DNA from: VRUE01 sp963717375
GTDB lineage: Bacteria; Actinomycetota; Thermoleophilia; Solirubrobacterales; 70-9
NCBI GenBank assembly: GCA_963717375.1
Contig: OY970329.1
Coordinates: 744,001 to 808,000, forward strand
Length of the DNA stretch: 64,000 nucleotides
Reading direction: 5' to 3'
This document shows positions 26,038 through 34,896 of the stretch, one piece after another. A program made the position numbers and the translations under genes. The notes under the pieces are model-generated. The model saw only the letters and a program-made list of their open reading frames with translations. It did not search any database and was not told the origin of the DNA. Position 1 is the stretch's first letter; each line of letters begins with the position of its first letter.

Positions 26038-27009
26038 ATGCCGGCGATCGTCGTGGAGGGCCTTGAGCGCGCCTTCGGAGACGTGCTGGCCGTGCAGGGC
26101 GTCGACCTCGAGGTCGACGAGGGCGAGATTTACGGGTTTCTCGGCCCCAACGGAGCCGGCAAGACGACGACGGTGCGGATGCTGACCACGCTGCTGCTGC
26201 CCACTGGCGGGCGGGCGACGGTCGCCGGCCACGACGTAATGCGCGAAGCGCGGGCGGTGCGGGCCTCGATCGGCGTCGCCCTGCAGGAGGCGGCGCTGGA
26301 CCCGCTGATGACCGGGCGCGAGCTGATCCGACTGCAGGCCACCCTCCAGGGCCTGCCGGGCAACGAGGGCAAGCGCCGCGCCGACGACCTGCTCGAGCGG
26401 GTCGACCTGGCCGCTGCCGCCGACCGCCGGGTCGGCGGTTACTCGGGCGGGATGAAGCGGCGCCTCGACCTGGCCGCGGCGCTGGTCCACGAACCGCGGG
26501 TTCTCTTCCTCGATGAGCCGACCACCGGCCTCGACCCGGTCAGCCGCAAAACGATCTGGGAGGAGGTGCGGGCGCTCAACGACGAGGGCACCACTGTCTT
26601 CCTCACCACCCAGTACCTGGAGGAGGCCGATCAGCTCGCCGACAACGTCGGCATCATCGACAGCGGCAAGATCGTCGCCGAGGGCACGCCGGAGGCGCTG
26701 AAGGCGCAGATCGGCCATCCCCACGTCCAGCTGCAACTGGCCGCGGGTTCGGTCACCGAGGCGGAGGAAGTCTGCGCGCGGATCGGCAGGCTGCTGCCGC
26801 CGAAGGACGGCAAGACCGTCCTGGTTGAGGTCGAGAACGGCGCCGCCGACATTCCGCGCGTAGTGCGGGCGCTCGACGACGCCGGGATCGGGGTCGAGTC
26901 CCTGGAGCTCGTCCGCCCCACCCTCGATGACGTCTTCGTCGCCAAAACCGGGCACCACCTCGAGAAAGACGAAAAGGAGGACGCCGAGCCCGAGGCGGTC
27001 GAGGCGTGA
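26038..27009 (+). CDS. ABC exporter ATP-binding protein (DrrA-like)
   Basis: A 323-residue ATPase: Walker A GPNGAGKT at 36-43, signature YSGGM at 135-139, Walker B LFLDE at 156-160, and the H-loop region FLTTQYLEEAD. The ~100-residue C-terminal domain after the core is typical of DrrA-type daunorubicin-resistance and multidrug ATPases. It ends by overlapping the first permease (GTGA). With the two permeases it should form an efflux pump; the substrate is unknown. Confidence 0.93.
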   Translation: MPAIVVEGLERAFGDVLAVQGVDLEVDEGEIYGFLGPNGAGKTTTVRMLTTLLLPTGGRATVAGHDVMREARAVRASIGVALQEAALDPLMTGRELIRLQATLQGLPGNEGKRRADDLLERVDLAAAADRRVGGYSGGMKRRLDLAAALVHEPRVLFLDEPTTGLDPVSRKTIWEEVRALNDEGTTVFLTTQYLEEADQLADNVGIIDSGKIVAEGTPEALKAQIGHPHVQLQLAAGSVTEAEEVCARIGRLLPPKDGKTVLVEVENGAADIPRVVRALDDAGIGVESLELVRPTLDDVFVAKTGHHLEKDEKEDAEPEAVEA

Positions 27010-27791
27010 AGGAGCTAGCGACCAACGCGAGGGTGGTCAGGGCGTTGGGGATGCGCTCAGTTCGCCAAACCTTCCGCAGACCCCAACTGATGGCGCCGAT
27101 CGTCATCTTCCCCACCATCCTGTTGGCGATCCAGACCGGCGGCGCCGGCAGCGCGATCAACCTCCCTGGCTTTCCGCCGGTGCAGAGCTTCCTCCAGTTC
27201 ATGCTCGCCGGAGCGATGATGCAGTCGCTGATGCTGGCCGGCAACAGCGGCGGTATCGCGCTCGCCGTCGACATCGAGATGGGCTTCACCGACCGGCTCT
27301 TCTCGGCCCCGATCCCCCGCTACACGATCGTGCTCGGGCGGCTGGCGGGGACGGCGGCGCTGGGCCTCTTCGCCTCGCTCTGGTTCCTCGCGATCGGGCT
27401 GATCTTCGGCGCCGAAATCCACAGCGGCGTGGCCGGCGCCCTGATCGCGATCGCGCTGGTCACCGCGACGGCGATGGCAGTCGGCGGCATCGGCGCCGCG
27501 ATCGCCCTGCGCACCGGCAGCGCCAGCGTCGTCCAGGGCCTCTTCCCGCTGGTCCTCGTCGTCCTCTTCCTCTCCTCCGCCTTCTTCCCCAACGAACTGA
27601 TGATCCAACCGGCAAGGGCGATCGCCGAATACAACCCGCTCAGCTTCGTCGTCGAAGGCATCCGCGGGCCGATCATCTCGGGGGTCGACGCCACTGAACT
27701 CGGCGAGGCGGTGCTGGCGATCGCCGGGATCGTCGTGCTCGGGCTCGTGCTCAGCGCCCGCGCCCTGCGCCACCGCCTCAGGGTCGGCTGA
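27006..27791 (+). CDS. ABC-2 type transporter permease (first of two)
   Basis: A 261-residue membrane protein, GTG start, with six predicted helices and the ABC-2 family conserved C-terminal segment NPLSFVVEGIRGPIISG. The EMGFTDRLFSAPIPR cytoplasmic motif is characteristic of DrrB-type permeases. It pairs with the ATPase upstream. The stop overlaps the second permease start (TGATG), so a heterodimeric channel is likely. Confidence 0.92.
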   Translation: MKELATNARVVRALGMRSVRQTFRRPQLMAPIVIFPTILLAIQTGGAGSAINLPGFPPVQSFLQFMLAGAMMQSLMLAGNSGGIALAVDIEMGFTDRLFSAPIPRYTIVLGRLAGTAALGLFASLWFLAIGLIFGAEIHSGVAGALIAIALVTATAMAVGGIGAAIALRTGSASVVQGLFPLVLVVLFLSSAFFPNELMIQPARAIAEYNPLSFVVEGIRGPIISGVDATELGEAVLAIAGIVVLGLVLSARALRHRLRVG

Positions 27792-28582
27792 TGGACTCGG
27801 TCGCCACCCTGCCCCAGTGGCGCGCCAACCTGGCGACGATCGCGGCGCTGATGGCGCGAGCCAAGAACGAGTTGCTGCGGGTGCCGGGCGCCGCGATCCC
27901 CGGCGTGCTGGCGCCGACGATCTTCTTCCTCGGCCTCAACGGCGTCTTCGGCGCGCTGACCCAACTGCGCGGCTTCAGCACCGGCACCTACGAGGCATTC
28001 ATCGTCCCGGTCAGCATGCTGCAAGGGGCCGGCTTCACCGGCGCCGCGGCGGGGGTCAACCTGGCCCGCGACATCGAGGGCGGCTGGACCGACCGGCTGC
28101 TGGTCTCGCCCGCTCCGCGCTGGGTCCTGCTCACCGGCACCGTGCTCTCCGCCAGCGCCCGAGCGCTGATCCCGGCGACCTTCGTCTTCATCATCGCGCT
28201 CCTGCTCGGCGCCGGCTGGCCCGGCGTCGGCGGCCTCGTGATCACCTACCTGATGGTCGCCGCGATGGCCGCCGTCGCCGCCTGCTGGGGCTCGGCCCTG
28301 GCGCTGCGCTTCAAGAGCCAATCGGCGGCACCGCTGATGCAGGCGGGGATGATGGCTCTGATCCTCACCACGACGGCCTACGCGCCGCTGGCTCTGCTGC
28401 AGCCGTGGATGCGCAGCGTCGCCGAAGTCAACCCGGCAACGCACGTGATCGAAGCCGCGCGGCAGGGATTCGTCGGCGGCGTCAGCTGGGCCGAAACCTG
28501 GCCCGGAATCCTCGCCCTGGCGATACTGCTCACGGTCCTCGGCGCCTGGGCCCTGCGAGAAATGCGCCGCACCGCCGCATGA
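27791..28582 (+). CDS. ABC-2 type transporter permease (second of two)
   Basis: A 263-residue paralogue of the preceding permease, with the same IEGGWTDRLLVSPAPR motif and NPATHVIEAARQGFVGG near the C-terminus, and six hydrophobic segments. Tandem distinct permeases suggest a heterodimer. The stop overlaps the start of the glycosidase gene (ATGA), tying the sugar hydrolase to the same transcript. Confidence 0.92.
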   Translation: MDSVATLPQWRANLATIAALMARAKNELLRVPGAAIPGVLAPTIFFLGLNGVFGALTQLRGFSTGTYEAFIVPVSMLQGAGFTGAAAGVNLARDIEGGWTDRLLVSPAPRWVLLTGTVLSASARALIPATFVFIIALLLGAGWPGVGGLVITYLMVAAMAAVAACWGSALALRFKSQSAAPLMQAGMMALILTTTAYAPLALLQPWMRSVAEVNPATHVIEAARQGFVGGVSWAETWPGILALAILLTVLGAWALREMRRTAA

Positions 28583-29787
28583 CCGCCCGCCGGCGGGACT
28601 CAAACGACCGGCATATGGACGTTTCAAGCCCATCGGCGGTGAGGATCGCCGAGCGGGTGTTGCGGGGAAGCTGGAACGAAGGGGATCGGGACGGGACTCG
28701 GTTTGCCTATACGCGGCCCAGTCCCACTCGCTATCCGTGGCAGTGGTACTGGGACTCTTGCTTCGCCGCGATCGTCTGGCGGCGCTTTGACCCGGCCCGC
28801 GCCCGGGCGGAGCTGGAGACGCTGCTTGCGGCGCAGCGGCCGGATGGCTTCATCGGCCACACGATCTTCTGGGACCAGCCCGTCTCGCTCGGCCGCCTCC
28901 CCGTATACAACGTCGCCTCGCGCAGCTCTTTCCAGACCGAGACGATCCAGCCGCCGCTGCTGGCCTGGGCCTGGGAGATCGCCGTCGGCGACCCGGCCGA
29001 GGAGCCGCGGATAGCCGCCCATATGGACTGGCTGGCGGCCAACCGCGATCTCGAGGGCGACGGCCTGCTCTGGATCATCCAGCCTGATGAGTCGGGCCTC
29101 GACGCCTCGCCGAAGTTCGACCCGGTCTGGGGATGGCGCTCATGCACGCGGCCTGGTTTCCCGCTGCTCATTCACCGCAACCGGCGACTGGGCTTCGACG
29201 CGCGGCGAATCCGCGAGCGCGGCGGGCCCGTCCTCTGCGAAACCCTGGTCAACACGCTCTGGTCACTCTCGCTGCAGGCGCTGGGGCGCCCCTCGGTGAC
29301 GCCCGCCATGGTCGAGCGGCTCTGGGACGAGCGCCACGGGCTCTTCCTTGACGAGGTGCAGCCGGGCGGCGCCAGGCCCAAGGTCATTACCTGGGCCGCG
29401 CTTGCTCCCCTCGCTCTGCCGGACCTACCGGAGGAGATCGGCCGCCGCCTGGTCGAGGAGCACCTGCTCAACGAGGGCGAGTTCCTCACCCCGGTCGCGC
29501 CGCCCTCCGTCGCCGCCTCCGAGCCGAGCTACGAGCCCGGTGGGTTCCGCCGCCCGATACGCCGCTACTGGCGCGGGCCGACCTGGGTCAACTCCGCCTG
29601 GATGGTCTGGCTCGGCCTGCGCCGGCTCGGCTACGAGGAGGCTGCCGCCCACCTGGCGGACGGCCTGATCGGTGCGGTCGAGCGCGAAGGACTGCGCGAG
29701 TACTACGACCCCCGCACGGGCGCTGGGCTTGGCGCCAAGGACTTTGCCTGGTCAGCGCTGATCGCTGAGCTGGCGGACCCGAAATAG
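28579..29787 (+). CDS. GH63/mannosylglycerate hydrolase-like glycosidase
   Basis: A 402-residue (alpha/alpha)6-barrel glycoside hydrolase. Diagnostic segments are YPWQWYWDSCF (Trp58-Asp59-Ser60 region) and RRPIRRYWRGPTWVNSAW near residue 335, as in MGH1-like/trehalase-like enzymes. A second ATG at 28615 is an equally possible start. It lacks a signal peptide, so it acts in the cytoplasm, perhaps on a glucoside of a compatible solute. Its end is close to that of the convergent infA, with a 6-bp hairpin between. Confidence 0.8.
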   Translation: MTARRRDSNDRHMDVSSPSAVRIAERVLRGSWNEGDRDGTRFAYTRPSPTRYPWQWYWDSCFAAIVWRRFDPARARAELETLLAAQRPDGFIGHTIFWDQPVSLGRLPVYNVASRSSFQTETIQPPLLAWAWEIAVGDPAEEPRIAAHMDWLAANRDLEGDGLLWIIQPDESGLDASPKFDPVWGWRSCTRPGFPLLIHRNRRLGFDARRIRERGGPVLCETLVNTLWSLSLQALGRPSVTPAMVERLWDERHGLFLDEVQPGGARPKVITWAALAPLALPDLPEEIGRRLVEEHLLNEGEFLTPVAPPSVAASEPSYEPGGFRRPIRRYWRGPTWVNSAWMVWLGLRRLGYEEAAAHLADGLIGAVEREGLREYYDPRTGAGLGAKDFAWSALIAELADPK

Positions 29788-29788
29788 G

Positions 29789-29804
29789 CCGCTATTTGTA
29801 GCGG
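29789..29804. terminator. Short hairpin between convergent glycosidase and infA ends
   Basis: A 6-bp stem ccgcta/tagcgg with loop tttg covers the infA stop codon and lies two bases after the glycosidase stop. It could help terminate both transcripts; strength is modest. Confidence 0.4.
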
Positions 29805-30010
29805 TAGGTGATGCGACCGCGGTCGAGGTCGTATGGCGAAAGCTCGATCTTCACGCGGTCGCCGGGAAGGATGCGGATGTAGTGGCGGCGCATCTTGCCG
29901 GAGATGTGGCCCAGCACATCGTGCCCGTTGTCCAGTTTGACCCGGAACATCGTGTTTGGGAGGGCCTCGGTGATCTCGCCCTCCATCTCGATCTTCTCCT
30001 CTTTCGCCAT
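29792..30010 (-). CDS. infA: Translation initiation factor IF-1
   Basis: At 72 residues this is the exact IF-1 length, an OB-fold with MFRVKLDNGHDVLGHISGKMRRHYIRILPGDRV conserved along its length (shown here in part: MRRHYIRILPGD). IF-1 blocks the ribosomal A site during initiation. It lies outside the usual S10/spc/alpha ribosomal cluster, at the end of the alr-cca operon, 36 bases after cca. Confidence 0.96.
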   Translation of the reverse strand: MAKEEKIEMEGEITEALPNTMFRVKLDNGHDVLGHISGKMRRHYIRILPGDRVKIELSPYDLDRGRITYRYK

Positions 30011-30046
30011 GCGGCCGGGAGCGTAACGGACCGCCTGCTCGCCCGC

Positions 30047-31468
30047 TCAGCGCCGCAGGTGGCGGGCGTGCTCGACCGCCTCGTCCCAGCTCGAGATCTC
30101 GCCCGCGTACTGGGCCGCCTCCAGCTCCGCCAGCAGCTCGCCCAGCTCGGGGCCGAGGGGGATCTTCAGCTCGATCGCGAGCTCATCGCCACGTACGAGC
30201 GGCTCGGGAGGGCCCTGACGACGCCAGTCGAGTGCCGCCGCGAGCATTTCCCGAGCGAGGGCGAGATGGGCTTCGACCGCCGCCTCGCTGGCAAGCGGGC
30301 CGGCGCCGCGGGCCGAGAGCCGATCGGCGATCGTCAGCAGGGTCACGTCAACGCCCACCGGCTCGGTCGCCCGCAGGTAGTCGTGAACCCGGCGCGGCGG
30401 CAGCGGCGCCTCGCGGACCATAAAACCGAGCCGCAGGTGGTGCAGGGTCAGGTCCTGGAGGTGGCGGGTGAGGGCACGGCTCGCCCGCAGCCTTTGACAG
30501 AGCGCGCCGACGATCTCGGCGCCATCGCGGTCATGGCCGATGAAGGTGACGAAGCCGCCCTTTTCGGTCCGGGTCGCCGGCTTGGCGATGTCGTGCAGGA
30601 GGGCGCCGAAGCGCAGTGCTGTGCCGCGACTGATCTCGTCGGCAAGCGGCTCCGCGAGCAGGGACTCCAGCTCCGCCGCGCGCTCGCCGCCGAAGCGCTC
30701 GAGATCGGCCTCGACCTCGAGCGTGCGTTCGAGCACAGCGATCGTGTGGCCGTGAACGTCGAGGTGGTGGTTGGGTCCCTGTTCGACCCCGCGCAGCGCC
30801 TCCAGCTCGGGCAGCACAACGGCGGTGAGGCCGAGCTCGTCCAGCAGCCGCAGGCCTCGCAGCGGGTCCGGGCCGCCGATCAGCTGGCGCAGCTCGAGCA
30901 GCTGACGCTCCCCTGCCGCCTCGGCAGCGCGGGCGGCTTCTGAGCGGGCGAGGACGACGGTGGCGAGGTCGACCTCCAGCCCCAAGCCGGCGGCGAGCCG
31001 CGCTGCCCGCAGCAGGCGCAGGGGATCGGCGGCGAAGCTACGCTCGCCGACCACCCGCAGGACGCGGCGATCGAGATCGGCGAGGCCGCCGTGCGGATCG
31101 ATCGGCTCGCCGCCGGCAAGGGGCACGGCAACTGCACCAATGGTGAAATCGCGCTCGGCGAGGTCGGCCTCGATCGTCTCCCCGCGCAGCGCGGTCAGGT
31201 CGATCTGCCACGAGCCATCGGCGGCGACCGCGCGCCAGGTCGCGAACTCGGCCGAGAGCTCGAACGAGTGGCCCTTTCCCTCGCGGGCGATCGCCTTGGC
31301 GGCTGCCCCCACGTCACCGGCAACCGCCAGGTCAAGATCGACCACGTCGCGCCCCAGGGCCGCATCGCGGACAGCACCGCCGACGATCCAGACCCCTTCA
31401 CTGCCGGCAAGGGCCAGCCGCGCCAGCGCTACCGGCGGCGCCGGGGCAAGGCGCTCCACGACGCTCAT
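30047..31468 (-). CDS. cca: CCA tRNA nucleotidyltransferase (poly(A) polymerase family) with HD domain
   Basis: A 473-residue class II nucleotidyltransferase. The active-site motif WIVGGAVRD with the DLDLAV carboxylates is near the N-terminus; ERDFTIGA and LLRAARLAAGLGL follow. An HD-like phosphohydrolase motif GALLHDIAKP lies near residue 290, followed by a helical C-terminal part. It adds or repairs the 3' CCA of tRNA. The start overlaps the alr stop (four bases). A role as poly(A) polymerase cannot be excluded by sequence alone. Confidence 0.88.
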   Translation of the reverse strand: MSVVERLAPAPPVALARLALAGSEGVWIVGGAVRDAALGRDVVDLDLAVAGDVGAAAKAIAREGKGHSFELSAEFATWRAVAADGSWQIDLTALRGETIEADLAERDFTIGAVAVPLAGGEPIDPHGGLADLDRRVLRVVGERSFAADPLRLLRAARLAAGLGLEVDLATVVLARSEAARAAEAAGERQLLELRQLIGGPDPLRGLRLLDELGLTAVVLPELEALRGVEQGPNHHLDVHGHTIAVLERTLEVEADLERFGGERAAELESLLAEPLADEISRGTALRFGALLHDIAKPATRTEKGGFVTFIGHDRDGAEIVGALCQRLRASRALTRHLQDLTLHHLRLGFMVREAPLPPRRVHDYLRATEPVGVDVTLLTIADRLSARGAGPLASEAAVEAHLALAREMLAAALDWRRQGPPEPLVRGDELAIELKIPLGPELGELLAELEAAQYAGEISSWDEAVEHARHLRR

Positions 31469-32574
31469 AGCGCTTCCCGCGGCACCCTGGCTGAGATCCC
31501 GCAGGTGACCTCGTAGTTGATCGTGCCGATGCGACGGGCGACCTCCTCGGCGAGGATCGCCTCGTCACCCTGCGAGCCAACCAGCACCGCCTCGTCGCCC
31601 CGCTCGACATCGGTCTCGGGCCCGAGGTCGATCGTGATGTTGTCCATCGAGACGGTGCCGACCAGCGGCTGGCGACGGCCGCGAACCAGCACCTCGGCGT
31701 TATTGGAGAGGGCGCGGCGCACCCCGTCGCCGTAGCCGAGCGGCAGGACCCCGACCCAGGTGTCGGTCGGAGCGCGCCAGGTTTGGCCGTAGCCGGCGCT
31801 GTCGCCGGCCGAGAAGCGCTTGACATCGGCAACGTAGGAGTGCAGGGACATCGCCGGCTTGAGCCCGCGCTCCGTCGGGTCGCCCTGGAAGGGGTCGAGG
31901 CCGTAGACGGCTACCCCGCAGCGCGCCATGTCGAAGTGAGCCCGCGGGTCGCGGAAGACGGCGGCACTGTTAGCGGCGTGGACCGTGATGCCCGGGAACT
32001 CCGCCTTGAGTGCACCCGCGACCGCGGTAAAGCGCTCGAGCTGCTGGTCGAAGAAGCCGGAGTCCGGTTCGTCGGCGGTGGCGAAGTGGGTCCAGACCCC
32101 CGCCAGGTCGAGGTGGGGATCCTCGGCGCAGGCGCGGGAGAGGGCGAGAACCGCAGTCGGGTCGGGGTTGCCGAGCCGGCCCATGCCGCTGTCGTACTTG
32201 ACGTGGACGCGGATCGGCCGGCCCTGGGCGCGACCCCGGGCGCTGAGCAACTGGCGGAAGTCGTCATGCCAAACCGCGACCTCCGAGCCGGCCGCGAGAG
32301 CGTCCTCGAGATCGTCTGGAGCAAGCGCCCCCATTGTCAACAGCGGGACCTGTGGGAAGCGCCGGCCGACCTGTCCGGCCTCGGCCCCAGTAGCCACCGC
32401 CAATCGTGTCGCGCCGCCAGCCAGCGCCGCGGTGACGCAACCGTCGGCGCCGTGGCCGTAGCCGTCGGCCTTGACCACCGCGCAGAGCTCGGCCCCCTCC
32501 CCCAACTCGGACTTCAGCCGCGCGCAGTTGCGCTCGACGGCCCCGAGGTCGATTCGGGCGAGCGCCCGTGCCAT
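31465..32574 (-). CDS. alr: Alanine racemase
   Basis: A 369-residue PLP enzyme. Lys35 in AVVKADGYGHG is the PLP lysine, and the second catalytic residue is the Tyr of SAGYGQTW in the C-terminal domain of the partner subunit. It makes D-alanine for peptidoglycan. It is cotranscribed with cca and infA downstream; a CBS protein lies five bases upstream. Confidence 0.95.
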   Translation of the reverse strand: MARALARIDLGAVERNCARLKSELGEGAELCAVVKADGYGHGADGCVTAALAGGATRLAVATGAEAGQVGRRFPQVPLLTMGALAPDDLEDALAAGSEVAVWHDDFRQLLSARGRAQGRPIRVHVKYDSGMGRLGNPDPTAVLALSRACAEDPHLDLAGVWTHFATADEPDSGFFDQQLERFTAVAGALKAEFPGITVHAANSAAVFRDPRAHFDMARCGVAVYGLDPFQGDPTERGLKPAMSLHSYVADVKRFSAGDSAGYGQTWRAPTDTWVGVLPLGYGDGVRRALSNNAEVLVRGRRQPLVGTVSMDNITIDLGPETDVERGDEAVLVGSQGDEAILAEEVARRIGTINYEVTCGISARVPREAL

Positions 32575-32578
32575 CGGA

Positions 32579-33043
32579 CTAGTGGTCGGCGACGAGCGCG
32601 GCCAGCGCGTCGGCCCGGGTCACCAGCCCGGCGAGGCGGCCCTCATCGTCGACCACCGGCAGGTGGTTGTGGTGCTTCTCGGCGATCGTCCTGGCGATCG
32701 TCTCGGCGTCGTCGTCGGCACGAGCGACGATCGGGTCAGCGGTCATCAGCTCCGAGACTTTGGTCGCGAAGGCTTTGTTCAGCCGCTTCTCAAAGCCCTT
32801 CATCGAGCCGACGAAGACGATCCCGCCCATGATGTTGAGGTAATGGGGCAGGTGCAGGTCGGCCTCCTCGTCACCGATGATCAAGTCCGACTCGCTGACG
32901 ATCCCGACCACCTTGCGTTCGGCGTCGATCACCGGGATCGCGCCCATCTCGGTCTTCGCCAGTAGTTCGATCGCGGCCCGCGCGTCGGCCTCCGGAGAAA
33001 CGGTCGGCACGTTGGCGTCCATGATCTCAGTGGCGGTCTTCAT
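32579..33043 (-). CDS. CBS-domain pair protein
   Basis: A 154-residue protein with two CBS motifs (MGAIPVIDAERKVVGIVSESDL and NHLPVVDDEGRLAGLVTRADAL) separated by an inserted hydrophobic-helical stretch around residues 65-90. It should bind adenine nucleotides. It lies between nnr and alr in the housekeeping block; the partner is unknown. Confidence 0.85.
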   Translation of the reverse strand: MKTATEIMDANVPTVSPEADARAAIELLAKTEMGAIPVIDAERKVVGIVSESDLIIGDEEADLHLPHYLNIMGGIVFVGSMKGFEKRLNKAFATKVSELMTADPIVARADDDAETIARTIAEKHHNHLPVVDDEGRLAGLVTRADALAALVADH

Positions 33044-33059
33044 TAGATCGGCAGCGAGA

Positions 33060-34529
33060 TTATTCGACCGGAGGGCCGGGGACCATGCCGAGTGGGATCG
33101 AGTCGATCACGTCGGTGGCGATTACCGACTCGGCGGCGCCGATGCGGGCAGCCGCGTCGCGGCCGGCGCGCGCGTGCGCGATCACGGCGGCGCAGGCCGC
33201 TGCGAAGGGATCGAGACCGCGAGCGAGCAGGGCGGCGGTGATACCGGAGAGCACGTCACCGGTGCCGGCCGTCGCCAGTCCAGGCGCCGGGAGTGCGTTG
33301 ACCGCGACCCGCTCGCCGTCGGTAACGATCGTGTCGTCGCCCTTGAGCACGACCACAGCGACAGCCGACAGCGCCGCCTCCCGGGCCGAGGCGAGCCGGT
33401 GTGCGGCGACCTCCTCCGAAGAGCGGTCGAGCAGACGCCCCAGCTCGCCCGCATGCGGGGTGATAATCGTCGGCGCCGGCCGCTTCGCGATCAGGCCGAG
33501 CGCACCGGCAAAGGCGTTCAGACCATCGGCGTCGATCACCAGCGGCGCCTCAATCGCGGCGGCGGCATCACGAGCCAGCTCAATCGCGCCGGGATCGCGA
33601 CCCATGCCCGGCCCCAGCACTCCGGCCGCGGCGCGCTCAAAGGTACGCAGGACCGCCTTCAGGGAGGCCGGGGCAAAGCATCCATCTCCACCGGGACAAC
33701 CGACGGACATCACCTCCGGCTGGCCCGCTTCGAAGACCGGCTCCAACTCTGCCGGCACCGCCACGGTTGCGTAACCAGCACCGGCCCTGATCGCCGCCAG
33801 CGAGGACATCCGCACTGCCCCGGTGAGGCCGCGCGACCCGCCGGCGATCGCGACCTGCCCGGAACTGAACTTGGTCGACCGCGAACCGCGGCGAGGCGCA
33901 AGCGCCAGCACCGCGGGCTCGATCGTTCTGGCCGCGGGCGTGCCCGGGGCGCCGGCGGGAATGCCGATCGGCACCACCCGCAGCTCACCCGTGTGCCACT
34001 TGCCCGGTGCGATCCGGTGCCCGACCTTCGCCGCGTGGAAGCTGACGGTCAGGTCCGCCTCGACCGCCGGGCCGACGACCTCACCGGTTGACGCGTCGAC
34101 TCCCGAGGCGATGTCGCAAGCCACAACCGGCGCACCGCAGCGGTTAATCGCCTCGATTGCAGCCGCAGCCGGTTCACGCGGCGCAGCGGCGAAGCCGGTG
34201 CCGAAGATCGAGTCCACCACCGCACCCGCGCCCTCGAGCCAGGCATCGAAGTTCTCGGGAAGCTCCGCCGCGAAGAGCTCCAGCACGTCGACGCGGAACC
34301 CCATCGCCGCCAGATGGCGGGCCGCGACCAGGCCATCGCCGCCGTTGTTCCCCTTGCCACAGAGGATCCGCACGGGGTCCTCTGTGGCCAGCTCGGCCAC
34401 GGCCTCCGCCAGCGCCGTCCCGGCCGCCTCGATCAGCTCCGCCTCGGCGACCCCCTGCTCCTCGATCGCCCAGCGATCGATCGCCCGCATCCCCTCGGCG
34501 TCGTACAGAGGCTCCAGCCACGACTCCAT
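33060..34529 (-). CDS. nnr: Bifunctional NAD(P)HX epimerase/ADP-dependent dehydratase
   Basis: A 489-residue fusion. The N-terminal YjeF_N epimerase (to about residue 210) has GKGNNGGDGLVAARHL and SIFGTGF. The C-terminal ribokinase-like dehydratase has GMGRDPGAI, TPHAGELGRLL and NALPAPGLATAGTGDVLSG with its catalytic Asp. Together they repair hydrated NADH and NADPH. The length fits the bacterial fusion. It begins one base after the acpS stop, in the usual actinobacterial acpS-nnr-alr order. Confidence 0.95.
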   Translation of the reverse strand: MESWLEPLYDAEGMRAIDRWAIEEQGVAEAELIEAAGTALAEAVAELATEDPVRILCGKGNNGGDGLVAARHLAAMGFRVDVLELFAAELPENFDAWLEGAGAVVDSIFGTGFAAAPREPAAAAIEAINRCGAPVVACDIASGVDASTGEVVGPAVEADLTVSFHAAKVGHRIAPGKWHTGELRVVPIGIPAGAPGTPAARTIEPAVLALAPRRGSRSTKFSSGQVAIAGGSRGLTGAVRMSSLAAIRAGAGYATVAVPAELEPVFEAGQPEVMSVGCPGGDGCFAPASLKAVLRTFERAAAGVLGPGMGRDPGAIELARDAAAAIEAPLVIDADGLNAFAGALGLIAKRPAPTIITPHAGELGRLLDRSSEEVAAHRLASAREAALSAVAVVVLKGDDTIVTDGERVAVNALPAPGLATAGTGDVLSGITAALLARGLDPFAAACAAVIAHARAGRDAAARIGAAESVIATDVIDSIPLGMVPGPPVE

Positions 34530-34886
34530 TCAGGCAGTGTCGACGATGGCGACCGCGGCCGCAAAGTCACGTGAGTGCGTGAGCGAGATCGTGACTCGCT
34601 CGCCACCGGCCACTTCGGCGGCGCGACCCGAGAGGGATACCGTTGGCGGCTCACCGGCGACGACCTCGATCTCGCCCAGGCCAAAGCCGCCACTGAGGCC
34701 GAGGGCCTTGATCACAGCCTCCTTGGCGGCAAACCGGGCCGCCAGGTGCCGGCCCGGGCGGGCGCGGGCGGCGGCGTAGTCGCGCTCGGCCTCGCTAAAG
34801 ACACGCTCGGCCAGCCTTGGATGACGCTCGAGGGCGCGCTCGAGGCGCTCGATCTCCAGCAGGTCTATGCCGAGGCCAGAAGCCAT
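34530..34886 (-). CDS. acpS: Holo-[acyl-carrier-protein] synthase
   Basis: A 118-residue phosphopantetheinyl transferase. The magnesium-binding motif GIDLLEIERL contains Asp8, and RFAAKEAVIKAL carries the conserved Glu and Lys. It transfers phosphopantetheine from CoA to apo-ACP. It adjoins nnr directly and is preceded by the DUF3352 lipoprotein gene with a ten-base gap. Confidence 0.95.
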   Translation of the reverse strand: MASGLGIDLLEIERLERALERHPRLAERVFSEAERDYAAARARPGRHLAARFAAKEAVIKALGLSGGFGLGEIEVVAGEPPTVSLSGRAAEVAGGERVTISLTHSRDFAAAVAIVDTA

Positions 34887-34896
34887 CGGCCTGAGG